Source of the DNA: Nocardioides daedukensis
GTDB lineage: Bacteria > Actinomycetota > Actinomycetes > Propionibacteriales > Nocardioidaceae
Reading direction: 5' to 3'
Assembly (NCBI RefSeq): GCF_013408415.1
Contig: NZ_JACCAA010000001.1
Location: forward strand, 2,480,001-2,544,000
DNA: 64,000 bases
The notes below the pieces were generated by a model. The model worked only from the letters and a program-made list of their open reading frames with translations. It had not been told where the DNA came from and made no database searches. How positions within the stretch are numbered: position 1 is the first letter of the stretch; each line of letters opens with the position of its first letter. Of this stretch, positions 17,369 through 24,410 are shown one piece after another. The position numbers and the translations under genes were made by a program.

Positions 17369-17884
17369 TCAGATCTCGAAGACCGACCAGCAGATGTCGT
17401 TGCGCAGGCGCTGGCTGTCCCAGACTAGGTCGCGGATGCCCGCGGGAAGCTGGTCGCGTTGCCATCGGACCTCGGCTCGCGCGGCTGCTTCGGCCTCCAC
17501 TGCTGGGGCTGCCGCTCCGGCAGCCTTGATGGCGTATGCGGCTGCACCGAGATCGTGAGCGGCCACGTGCGCAACAGCAGCTGCCTGCCCCGCGGCGTAG
17601 GCGGCGTACCGGGCGGCTCCCTGCAGGTCTCTGGCTGCGCCCATCGCGTGGCCGCCGGCTGCGCGACTTTCCATCATCGTGACCTCGCCGCGAACCCAAG
17701 CGCGCGCGTGTTCGATCGCTCGACGCGGGCGGGGGTCCTCCGCACGCTCGGACTCGAAGATGGTGAGGACGTGCTCAGCGCAGGTGGCTGCCCACAGGGC
17801 GAGCAGGCGGTGATCCGGGTCGGTGAGCATGCCCCCGCGTCGGAGCGTGATGTAGCGAGGATCGCGAGGCCACGGGAGGATCAC
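17369..17884 (-). CDS. Imm5-like putative immunity protein
   Basis: 171 residues from GTG 17884 ([18 protein letters not shown]), chosen for the AAAGGAG site 9 nt upstream. The pattern [20 protein letters not shown], then [18 protein letters not shown] and long alanine-rich helices ([20 protein letters not shown]) resembles the Imm5-type 'putative immunity protein' family that accompanies polymorphic toxins. No toxin gene is adjacent, so it would be an orphan antidote or a member with another role. The assignment is by pattern only. Confidence 0.55.
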   Translation of the reverse strand: MILPWPRDPRYITLRRGGMLTDPDHRLLALWAATCAEHVLTIFESERAEDPRPRRAIEHARAWVRGEVTMMESRAAGGHAMGAARDLQGAARYAAYAAGQAAAVAHVAAHDLGAAAYAIKAAGAAAPAVEAEAAARAEVRWQRDQLPAGIRDLVWDSQRLRNDICWSVFEI

Positions 17885-18059
17885 GGGGCTGCGCTCCTTT
17901 CGGCCTGCGGGCTGCGTCCGGCGCCTGTGATCGTCGATACGCAACCGGCGCGCATGGGAGGTGTGACGAGTGGGTACTTTTGCAGATCGTTGCAATGCAG
18001 ATTTGTGCAGACCCATTTCATGGGCAAGCCGCTCGATTCTGGCGCACACTTGTCACCAA

Positions 18060-18073
18060 GGGAATCGATTCCC
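18060..18073. promoter_or_regulatory. 14-bp perfect palindrome upstream of the DTSWGRG peptide gene
   Basis: GGGAATCGATTCCC is a perfect palindrome centred 33 nt before the peptide ATG. Its position at the promoter/leader of the peptide gene makes it a candidate operator, possibly for the neighbouring LuxR/TrmB-like regulator. The 17885-18098 gap also has a small CCCAT/ATGGG hairpin at 18012-18024. Confidence 0.45.
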
Positions 18074-18098
18074 GTCGATTGTGGGGAGAACCAAGATC

Positions 18099-18362
18099 AT
18101 GAACACATTCACCCGGAGGCTGGCGACCCTGGTAGTCGCTGTGGGCCTGGGTGCAGGTGCTTTTGCTGCCACCGGTGCGCCGGCGCAGGCAGCCATCGAC
18201 ACCAGCTGGGGCCGAGGCGCCATTGCCCCGACCGACACCACCACCACGTCGACCCAGTCGACTGAGGACCCCCGGCAGCTCGACACCAGCTGGGGACGTG
18301 GCTTCACCAAGGACCAGCCCATCGTCGTGATGCGGGTGGACACCAGCTGGGGCCGCGGCTGA
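18099..18362 (+). CDS. secreted peptide precursor with three DTSWGRG repeats
   Basis: 87 residues. A clear Sec signal peptide (MNTFTRRLATLVVAVGLGAG, cleavage near AQA-AID at 31/32) is followed by a short mature region holding DTSWGRG at residues 34-40, 62-68 and 81-87, each preceded by Ile, Leu or Val. The last copy is the exact C terminus. The spacers are Thr/Ser/Pro-rich (about 21 residues) and charged (about 12 residues). The DNA of the three copies differs at synonymous third positions only, so the peptide sequence rather than the DNA is conserved. No known family is recognised. A GGGGAGAA site precedes ATG 18099. Possibilities are a secreted signal peptide, a cell-wall ligand or a modified-peptide precursor; no modification or protease gene is adjacent. 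Confidence 0.75.
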   Translation: MNTFTRRLATLVVAVGLGAGAFAATGAPAQAAIDTSWGRGAIAPTDTTTTSTQSTEDPRQLDTSWGRGFTKDQPIVVMRVDTSWGRG

Positions 18363-18468
18363 TTCACGATCCGTCCCCGACGGACCCACAGACCTGAGAC
18401 GAAGGACCAGACCACACCCCCCCCACATGTTCGGGTCCCTGTGCCATCCCCCCGGCCCGTCTCAGTCA

Positions 18469-18505
18469 AAACGAAGGCAGCGACCGTCGGTCGCTGCCTT
18501 CGTTT
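18469..18505. terminator. bidirectional terminator between the peptide gene and the LuxR-type gene
   Basis: A perfect 17-bp stem (18469-18485 with 18489-18505), 3-nt loop, A-run on the left and T-run on the right. It separates the convergent peptide and regulator genes. Confidence 0.92.
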
Positions 18506-18541
18506 GCGTTCTGCGCCCCTGCGGACGCATCGATGGGCTGC

Positions 18542-19525
18542 TCAGTCCTTGCGGCCGCGGGCACGCGGCTCCTGCAGCCCCATCCGATAGCCGAGCTGGA
18601 ACCGGGTCTCGGCGTCATACTCGCGCTTGAGGTCGGCCACATAACCTGCATAGGTGCGCGGGCTGACCCCGAGGCGCTTGGCGCAGGTGGCGTCGGAGTG
18701 CCCCTCGATCAGCATCCGGATCGCCATCGCACGCTGCTCCTCGGCGATGCTGTTGAGCGTGCTGGACTCCTGGCTCTCGAACGGCCGGCCACGCTCCCAG
18801 AACCGCTCGAAGATGTCGACCAGGTAGGCGACCAGGTCGAGGTCGCGGATGGCCAGGGCCACGTTCAGGTCATCACCGGAGGGGATGATGGCGACCTCGC
18901 GGTCCACCACGATCAACCGGTTGAAGAACTCGTCGAGGGTGCGCACCTCGGCGCCCTCCTTGGCCACGCGGGCGACATACGCGCGGGTGGGCCGTGAGCG
19001 CCGCGCAGCGTGCTGGTAGATCGTCCGCAGCGACACTCCGCGCTGCAGGGCGGCCGCGTCACGCTGGGCGGCCTCCTTGATGTCCGAGCCGGCGCGATCG
19101 GCCTCGGGCTGGGCGGTGAGCAGCTCCCGCTTGGCGCTCGGCACGACGTCCGCGAGGAAGCGGTCGATCTGGTCGCCGCGCAGCCGCGTCACCGGCCCGT
19201 CCTCGGTCGAGGGCGAGCGTCGGAAGATCTGGCCCAGGTCGCTGAACGAGTTGGCCCAGTGGCTCGACTCCGAGATCAGCTGCGCACCTTGCTGCCCCAG
19301 TGGCGCCACCACCGACGACTGCACCGAGTGCGGGTCCACCGCGATGTAGCGCTCACCGTCACGGTGCAGCAGGCCCAGGTCGACCAGCAGGCCCGTGGCC
19401 AGCGGGTCGTCGGTGACGACCGGGTCGTCGACCAGTACGCCGTTGGCCGAGGCGACCTGTTCATAGACCTTGATGCCGGCAGAGTCGAGGAGTGCGCGAC
19501 GCTGCGGACTTGTTGCTCCATCCAC
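18542..19525 (-). CDS. TrmB/LuxR-type transcriptional regulator
   Basis: 327 residues from GTG 19525 with AAGGGGG ribosome-binding site. The N-terminal winged-helix-like part (about 1-90: LLDSAGIKVYEQVASANGVL, LLVDLGLLHRDG) resembles TrmB domains. The middle PLD-like sensor region contains VRTLDEFFNRLIVVDREVAI. The C-terminal LuxR HTH is EGHSDATCAKRLGVSPRTYA followed by RFQLGYRMG. Such regulators are abundant in actinobacteria and their signals are mostly unknown. It converges on the DTSWGRG peptide gene and could sense that peptide or control its promoter; this link is inference. Confidence 0.85.
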   Translation of the reverse strand: MDGATSPQRRALLDSAGIKVYEQVASANGVLVDDPVVTDDPLATGLLVDLGLLHRDGERYIAVDPHSVQSSVVAPLGQQGAQLISESSHWANSFSDLGQIFRRSPSTEDGPVTRLRGDQIDRFLADVVPSAKRELLTAQPEADRAGSDIKEAAQRDAAALQRGVSLRTIYQHAARRSRPTRAYVARVAKEGAEVRTLDEFFNRLIVVDREVAIIPSGDDLNVALAIRDLDLVAYLVDIFERFWERGRPFESQESSTLNSIAEEQRAMAIRMLIEGHSDATCAKRLGVSPRTYAGYVADLKREYDAETRFQLGYRMGLQEPRARGRKD

Positions 19526-19606
19526 GGCAGAGACCCCCTTCAGGCTCTCACTGACCCCGACGCCCTTGGCGCGTCAGCGGCGATTATGCCCCGAAATGCC
19601 CGAAGA

Positions 19607-19630
19607 GGCCCGACCGGTTCCGGTCGGACC
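19607..19630. terminator. GC-rich hairpin after pckG
   Basis: CCGACCGG/CCGGTCGG arms (19610-19617, 19620-19627) with a flanking GG/CC extension form a tight stem about 25-45 nt past the pckG stop, on the minus strand. There is no strong T-run. Confidence 0.5.
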
Positions 19631-19652
19631 CCTTCACGCAGTGCTCGAATGC

Positions 19653-21494
19653 TCAGGCCTGCTCGTCCAGGGCGGCGGCCACGCGGCGGTGGGCCTCCCA
19701 GATCGCCTCGGGCAGGTTCTCGAACTGCTTGAGGTGCTCCTCGCGGTAGTCCATCTCCTGCTTCCAACGATCGATGTCGATGGACAGGATGGTCTCGAGG
19801 TCCTCCGGGGTGATGTCGACACCCTCGAGGTTGAGCTCCTCCTTGGTCGGGATGATGCCGACCGGAGTCTCCTGGCCCTTGACCTCGCCGTTCTTGAGCT
19901 GCAGCAGCCACAGGAGCGGGCGGAGGTTCTCGCGATATCCGGGCCACAGGTAGTGACCGTCCTGCGGGTCGCGCTGGAACCAGTTGACGTGGGCGAAGAT
20001 CGGCTGCTCCGAGGCGGCACCGACGATGTCGAGGTAGTGCTGCGCGTAGTCGCCCTCGCCGTAGGCCATGAACGGCCGGTTGGACATCGGGTCGTAGCGC
20101 AGGACGCCTTCCTTGCCCTCGGCGGCCGAGGTGGCCTCGGCGCCCAGGGTGAGGCCGTCGTAGACGCCCTCGGCCAGGTCGTGGATGGCGCGGATCAGCG
20201 GCTCGCGGTCACGGGTGCGGCCACCGAAGATGATCGCGTCGATCGGCACACCTGCCGCGGCGTTGTAGTCCTTGGCGATGTTGGGCACGTTGTCCAGCGT
20301 CGTGGTGAACCGGCTGTTCGGGTGCGCCCAGGGCAGGTCCTTCTCGTCCTCGGAGCGTTCCGAGATCGGGTTGCCCTTCCAGTCCAGCCAGCCGGCGATG
20401 TCGGCGGGCGGCTGCGGGGTGCGGCCCTCCCACCAGACCTGCTTGGTGTCCGGGTTGTAGGCGATGTTGGTGAAGATCGCCTGCGTGCCCGGGTCCACCG
20501 AGTGCAGCGCGGTGGGGTTGGTGAGCTCGTTGGTGTCCTTGGCGACGCCGAAGACGCCGTACTCCGGGTTCATCCCGTAGAGCTTGCCGTTCTCCTCGTT
20601 CACCCACAGCCACGCGATGTCGTCGCCGTAGAACGACACGTGGTAGCGGTCGCCGAGGGCGTCGGGGGCCAGCATCATCGCGAGGTTGGTCTTGCCGGAG
20701 GCGCTCGGGAAGCCACCACAGATGTGATAGTCCTTCCCGGTCTCCTTGTCGTGGATGCCGATCAGCATGTACTGCTCGCCGAGGAACTTCTTCGACGCCC
20801 AGCCGTCGTACGCCGCCTGGCGCAGGCCGTGGGCGATCTTGCCGAGCAGGGCGTTGCCGCCGTAGGAGGAGCCGTAGTGCAGGATCGTCCGCTCGTCGGC
20901 GACGGTGACGAACCAGCGCTGGTCGTCGGGGGTGCCCTGGCCGAGGTTCTCCAGGTCGCCGGTGACGTGGACGGCGCGGACGAACTGGTTCGGGTCCTCG
21001 AGGTTCTCGACGAACTCGACACCGACGCGCGACATCCGGATCATGTGCAGCACGACGGTGCGGGCGTCGGTCAGCTCGACACCGGCTGCCCACGGGGCGA
21101 GCGCGTTGCCGGGAGGCGCCATCAGGTAGGGGATGACATACATCGTCTTGCCGGCCGAGGCGCCGCGCATCTTGTCCTCGAGCAGCGGCTTCATCTCCGA
21201 GGAGGGCTTCCAGTTGTTGTACTGGCCCTTGTCCTTCGGGTCGCTGGTCGCGACGACGGTGCGCTCCTCGGAGCGGGCGGTGTCCTTGTGGTAGCTGCGG
21301 GAGTAGTAGAGACCCTCGCCAGCGTCGGATAGCTCGCCTGCAGCGAGTGCTTCCTGGATCAGTCGGGAATCGTCAGCAGCGCTGACCACCTCGATGCGGT
21401 CTGCGCCGGTGAGCTCTGCGTAGTAGCGCACGTACTCGCGTACGTGCGGGTTCTTGAGCCCAGCCGCATCCAGTGTTGCCTCAACGTCTGCCAT
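19653..21494 (-). CDS. pckG: phosphoenolpyruvate carboxykinase (GTP)
   Basis: Makes PEP from oxaloacetate and GTP, the entry step of gluconeogenesis. 613 residues, normal for the GTP-dependent family. Conserved stretches include RTMYVIP-like KTMYVIPYLM, YGGNALLGKI, the P-loop GGFPSASGKTNLAMM (residues 260-274) and FYGDDIAW. In most GTP-PEPCKs this loop reads PSACGKT with a hyper-reactive cysteine; here position 266 is Ser. An ArsR gene with a strong palindrome is divergent 183 nt upstream, which may affect its expression. PEP synthase and its regulator lie 30 kb away in the same window. Confidence 0.97.
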   Translation of the reverse strand: MADVEATLDAAGLKNPHVREYVRYYAELTGADRIEVVSAADDSRLIQEALAAGELSDAGEGLYYSRSYHKDTARSEERTVVATSDPKDKGQYNNWKPSSEMKPLLEDKMRGASAGKTMYVIPYLMAPPGNALAPWAAGVELTDARTVVLHMIRMSRVGVEFVENLEDPNQFVRAVHVTGDLENLGQGTPDDQRWFVTVADERTILHYGSSYGGNALLGKIAHGLRQAAYDGWASKKFLGEQYMLIGIHDKETGKDYHICGGFPSASGKTNLAMMLAPDALGDRYHVSFYGDDIAWLWVNEENGKLYGMNPEYGVFGVAKDTNELTNPTALHSVDPGTQAIFTNIAYNPDTKQVWWEGRTPQPPADIAGWLDWKGNPISERSEDEKDLPWAHPNSRFTTTLDNVPNIAKDYNAAAGVPIDAIIFGGRTRDREPLIRAIHDLAEGVYDGLTLGAEATSAAEGKEGVLRYDPMSNRPFMAYGEGDYAQHYLDIVGAASEQPIFAHVNWFQRDPQDGHYLWPGYRENLRPLLWLLQLKNGEVKGQETPVGIIPTKEELNLEGVDITPEDLETILSIDIDRWKQEMDYREEHLKQFENLPEAIWEAHRRVAAALDEQA

Positions 21495-21607
21495 CGTCTG
21501 CCTTGACCCTCTCGTGGAAGTGTCGATCTGCCCTGCGTCAACATGTCGTGCAAGTTCTGCTGTGCGGTGGGACCTACGCTGCTCGCCACCTGTGTGGAAT
21601 GCAGGCT

Positions 21608-21639
21608 TACATTAGTTGAAGAGTTTTGCAACTAATGTA
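21608..21639. promoter_or_regulatory. ArsR-type operator (11-bp perfect inverted repeat)
   Basis: TACATTAGTTG (21608-21618) and CAACTAATGTA (21629-21639) are perfect inverted arms around 10 nt. It is AT-rich compared with its surroundings and lies 38 nt before the ArsR ATG, inside the pckG-arsR divergent region. ArsR proteins usually repress their own promoter by binding such sites. Confidence 0.8.
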
Positions 21640-21676
21640 GTCTTCACCTTCAGCGAGACGAACCCGAGGAGGTGAG

Positions 21677-22012
21677 ATGACGACCAGTATCCCCATCTAT
21701 CAGGCTAAGGCCGACCTCTTCCGCACATTGGGACACCCCGTCAGGATCCGCGTCCTCGAGCTCCTCCAGGAAAAGTCGATGCCGGTGCGAGACCTGCTCG
21801 CCGATCTGCAGGTGGAGTCTTCCAGCCTCTCCCAGCAATTGGCAGTCCTTCGCCGTGCCGGGTTGGTCACGTCGACACGGGAGGGGACCACGGTCGTCTA
21901 TTCGGTCAGCACCGACGACGTCGCCGACCTGCTCGCAGCTGGCCGACGGATCCTCGCGTCGGTCTGGAGCGACGCCGAGGGACTGCTCGCGGAGCTGCGC
22001 GAGTCCTCCTGA
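21677..22012 (+). CDS. ArsR/SmtB family regulator, cysteine-free
   Basis: 111 residues. The winged helix-turn-helix is clear: FRTLGHPVRIRVLELLQE, LQVESSSLSQQLAVLRRAGL (recognition helix) and EGTTVVYSVS (wing). The sequence contains no cysteine and only one histidine, so a thiol-based metal or arsenic site is absent. It probably responds to another cue or to redox-independent ligands. GGAGGTGAG directly before the ATG is a strong ribosome-binding site, and the perfect palindrome upstream suggests autorepression. No transporter follows; tRNA-Arg comes 57 nt later. Confidence 0.93.
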   Translation: MTTSIPIYQAKADLFRTLGHPVRIRVLELLQEKSMPVRDLLADLQVESSSLSQQLAVLRRAGLVTSTREGTTVVYSVSTDDVADLLAAGRRILASVWSDAEGLLAELRESS

Positions 22013-22068
22013 TTTCGCCGAACCGAATGGCTTCGGCTATTCTCTTCCAGTCCTCGCTTGCGGGGCTC

Positions 22069-22141
22069 GCGCCTGTAGCTCAACGGATAGAGCATCTGAC
22101 TACGGATCAGAAGGTTTGGGGTTCGAATCCCTACAGGCGCA
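22069..22141 (+). tRNA. tRNA-Arg (anticodon ACG)
   Basis: The acceptor stem GCGCCTG/CAGGCGC, D-arm AGCTCAACGGATAGAGC, anticodon loop CTACGGA (ACG) and T-arm GGGTTCGAATCCC are complete. Discriminator A at 22141; CCA not encoded. TATTCT at 22038-22043 is a likely -10 box. A GCCTGCCA/TGGCGGGC hairpin at 22155-22182 may be its terminator. The catabolic island starts directly after it. Confidence 0.95.
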
Positions 22142-22192
22142 CAGATCCCAACAGGCCTGCCACTCACGCTGAGCTGGCGGGCGTGTCTGCAT

Positions 22193-23380
22193 CTACTCCT
22201 GGGGCGTGCGGCTGTAGGCCGCGCTTCCGGCGAGTGACGTCCGGACGATGGTCGAGCGGTCCGAGGAGTGGCTGGCTGCCACGGCAAGTGCGCCGAGCAA
22301 GCCGGTCAACGGGTCAGCGACGGCGTCGCCGAGGAAGTCGGGAGTGCCGTCGTCCCTGACCATCACGATCCCTCCCGCCACTGCGGCGTCGTCGCCGAAC
22401 CCGACGCGGTGGGGTTGGTCCGGGCCGTGGCCGGTGATCTGCAGCCAGGTCCGTGCCTTGGCGTCGGCCATGACGTTCGCGTGGGAGATCCCAAGCCCCT
22501 CGAGCGCACGGGGGCGACTGGCCTCGATCACGACGTCGGCTGACCCGACAACGCGGGCCAGTTCGTCCCGTCCATGGGTCGCGGCCAGGTCGATCGTGCG
22601 GACCTCGGCTCCTGCACGCAGCTCGGCGTAGAAGTCGGGATCACCCCAGCGGGAGGCATCGCGACGCTGGACGGACTCGACGTGGATCACCTCGAATCCG
22701 AGGCGGCCGAGGACATGCGCCGCCAGGGGCGCTGCCCACAAAGAACCCAGATTGACGACGCGTCGCGTCGTGCTGGCGTGGCGAGCGGCCGTGGACGTGA
22801 TTTGCCACGGGACGTTGGGCGGCGGGGTCTCGCCCAAACGTGCGGCGGGCAGATCGAGCAGGGTGGCCCGGTCGACTGCGGCCTGTGCTGTGATCCGGGC
22901 GGACCACCGTTCGACGGCGAGCCAGGGATCCTCGACCTCGTCCTCCACGAGTGCGGGCACCATGTCGAGGTCGCTCGGTCGAGCCAGGTTGAGCACCCAC
23001 CAGCCGTCCGTGGCACGCAGGAGCCGAGCGCTACCGCCGCGTGAGACCTGGTCGGGGCTCGTGCGGTACGACGTACCGGCCAGTGCGGCGCGTCGCCCGA
23101 GCACCTGCGCTCCGTCGAGGCGCAGAGTCGCACCAAAGCGTTGATGGGCAACCGAGCCGAGCACGACGCCGGCGGCTCGGGCGACCGTGGCGGACCGCCC
23201 GTGCGCGATCGCGTTGAGGGGGACCGCACGTCCGGATGCGTCGAGCAGGCCGGTCCCGGCCCAGTCATCGGCGGCGGACTCCTGGTCGAGCCCGGCCAGG
23301 AGCTCCGGCTCGAGGGGGTGGCCGAGGTCGCGCGCGAGCAGCTCGGCCACGCCGCCGACGGTTGAAGGACCCATGTCCAC
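22193..23380 (-). CDS. family III CoA-transferase (CaiB/BaiF), divergent
   Basis: 395 residues from GTG 23380 (ATG at 23374 is an alternative). The C-terminal half has the CaiB/BaiF pattern: RRVVNLGSLWAAPLAAHVLG (first-domain glycine-rich start), VIEASRPRALEGLGI and WLQITGHGPDQP. The N-terminal 190 residues are a weaker, degenerate domain, so this is a swapped-order or two-half CoA-transferase rather than a canonical one. It would move CoA between a donor acyl-CoA and a carboxylic acid in the island pathway. It is divergent from the enoyl-CoA hydratase gene, with 40 nt between their starts. Confidence 0.75.
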   Translation of the reverse strand: MDMGPSTVGGVAELLARDLGHPLEPELLAGLDQESAADDWAGTGLLDASGRAVPLNAIAHGRSATVARAAGVVLGSVAHQRFGATLRLDGAQVLGRRAALAGTSYRTSPDQVSRGGSARLLRATDGWWVLNLARPSDLDMVPALVEDEVEDPWLAVERWSARITAQAAVDRATLLDLPAARLGETPPPNVPWQITSTAARHASTTRRVVNLGSLWAAPLAAHVLGRLGFEVIHVESVQRRDASRWGDPDFYAELRAGAEVRTIDLAATHGRDELARVVGSADVVIEASRPRALEGLGISHANVMADAKARTWLQITGHGPDQPHRVGFGDDAAVAGGIVMVRDDGTPDFLGDAVADPLTGLLGALAVAASHSSDRSTIVRTSLAGSAAYSRTPQE

Positions 23381-23420
23381 AGCATCCTAGGTCGAGATCG
23401 ACGGTGACATACTGGGCGCC

Positions 23421-24410
23421 ATGCCGACTGCTCCGAGTGCTCCGGCCGAGCACGACGACGTAGTGCCGCCGCTGGAGTTGATCGTGGTGCGCCCTGGTGA
23501 ATCGATCTCCCGTGACCACCTCCGGATCACGGCGCTGGTGCTGGACTCGGCCACCTCACGCTCCGACCTGGATGATGCTGCCCTGGCTGAAGCTGACCTG
23601 GTGATCGCTCCGGCCGACTCCCCCTCGGCCCAGTGCCGCGAGGTCGTCGGCGTGGATGACATCGACGAGTCGATTGAGCTGCTCGCGCGATCCGTGGCAG
23701 AGCACCCCTGCGCCGTCTGGTCGCTGGCCCGACTCCTGCCGATCACCGAGTCCCTCGATGTCAGGGAGGGGCTTCTGGTGGAGTCGGCGACCTTCTCGAC
23801 ACTGCTGGCGGGATCCGAGTTCCGGGCCTGGCTCGACGCGAGGGGAGCGCCCCGGGCAGCCGGTGACACCGCGCGGCTCGGGCTGCAGCGCTCGCAGGAC
23901 GAGCTCATCGTCACCCTTGACCGGCCCGACCGACGCAACGCCTACGACGCAAGGATGCGCGATGCCCTCCTCGAGGCGCTCGAGGTCGCCCAGCTTGATC
24001 CGAGCCTCCGTGTGACGTTGCGTGGGGCGGGCCCGAGCTTCTGCGCGGGGGGCGATCTCGACGAGTTCGGCAGCGCTCAGGACCTCGCCGCTGCCCATCA
24101 TCTGCGTGTCACCTGCAGTCCGGGGGCGCGCATCCACTCCCTGCGCGACCGCGTCACGGCGTACATCCACGGTCACGCGGTCGGATCCGGCATCGAGATC
24201 GCCGCCTTCGCCGGGACCGTGCGTGCGACACGGGACGCGCGCTTCGGACTGCCCGAGATCGCCATGGGCCTGATTCCCGGCGCGGGCGGGACTGTCAGCC
24301 TGTCGCGGCGAATCGGACGGCACCGGATGCTGTGGTGGGCGCTCTCGGGTCGCACACTCGACGCCACAACGGCTCACCGGTGGGGACTCGTCGATGAGCT
24401 CCTTGACTGA
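23421..24410 (+). CDS. enoyl-CoA hydratase/isomerase family protein with N-terminal extension
   Basis: 329 residues. The crotonase fold occupies about residues 150-329: LDRPDRRNAYDARMRDALLE, GPSFCAGGDLDEFG (first oxyanion-hole segment) and HAVGSGIEIAAFAG with FGLPEIAMGLIPGAGG (second segment with an acidic residue). The first 150 residues (ELIVVRPGESISRD, LARLLPITESLDVREGLL) are not a standard crotonase half but recur in actinobacterial homologues. It probably hydrates or isomerises an enoyl-CoA in the island pathway. CATACT 7 nt before the ATG fits the leaderless pattern. Its end overlaps the amidohydrolase start by 17 nt. Confidence 0.85.
   Translation: MPTAPSAPAEHDDVVPPLELIVVRPGESISRDHLRITALVLDSATSRSDLDDAALAEADLVIAPADSPSAQCREVVGVDDIDESIELLARSVAEHPCAVWSLARLLPITESLDVREGLLVESATFSTLLAGSEFRAWLDARGAPRAAGDTARLGLQRSQDELIVTLDRPDRRNAYDARMRDALLEALEVAQLDPSLRVTLRGAGPSFCAGGDLDEFGSAQDLAAAHHLRVTCSPGARIHSLRDRVTAYIHGHAVGSGIEIAAFAGTVRATRDARFGLPEIAMGLIPGAGGTVSLSRRIGRHRMLWWALSGRTLDATTAHRWGLVDELLD

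Noticed and set aside
19470..21332. 620-residue plus-strand ORF opposite pckG
   Set aside because: It is a shadow of the strongly conserved PEPCK gene in high-GC DNA; composition is Val/Gly/Asp-rich and has no domain.
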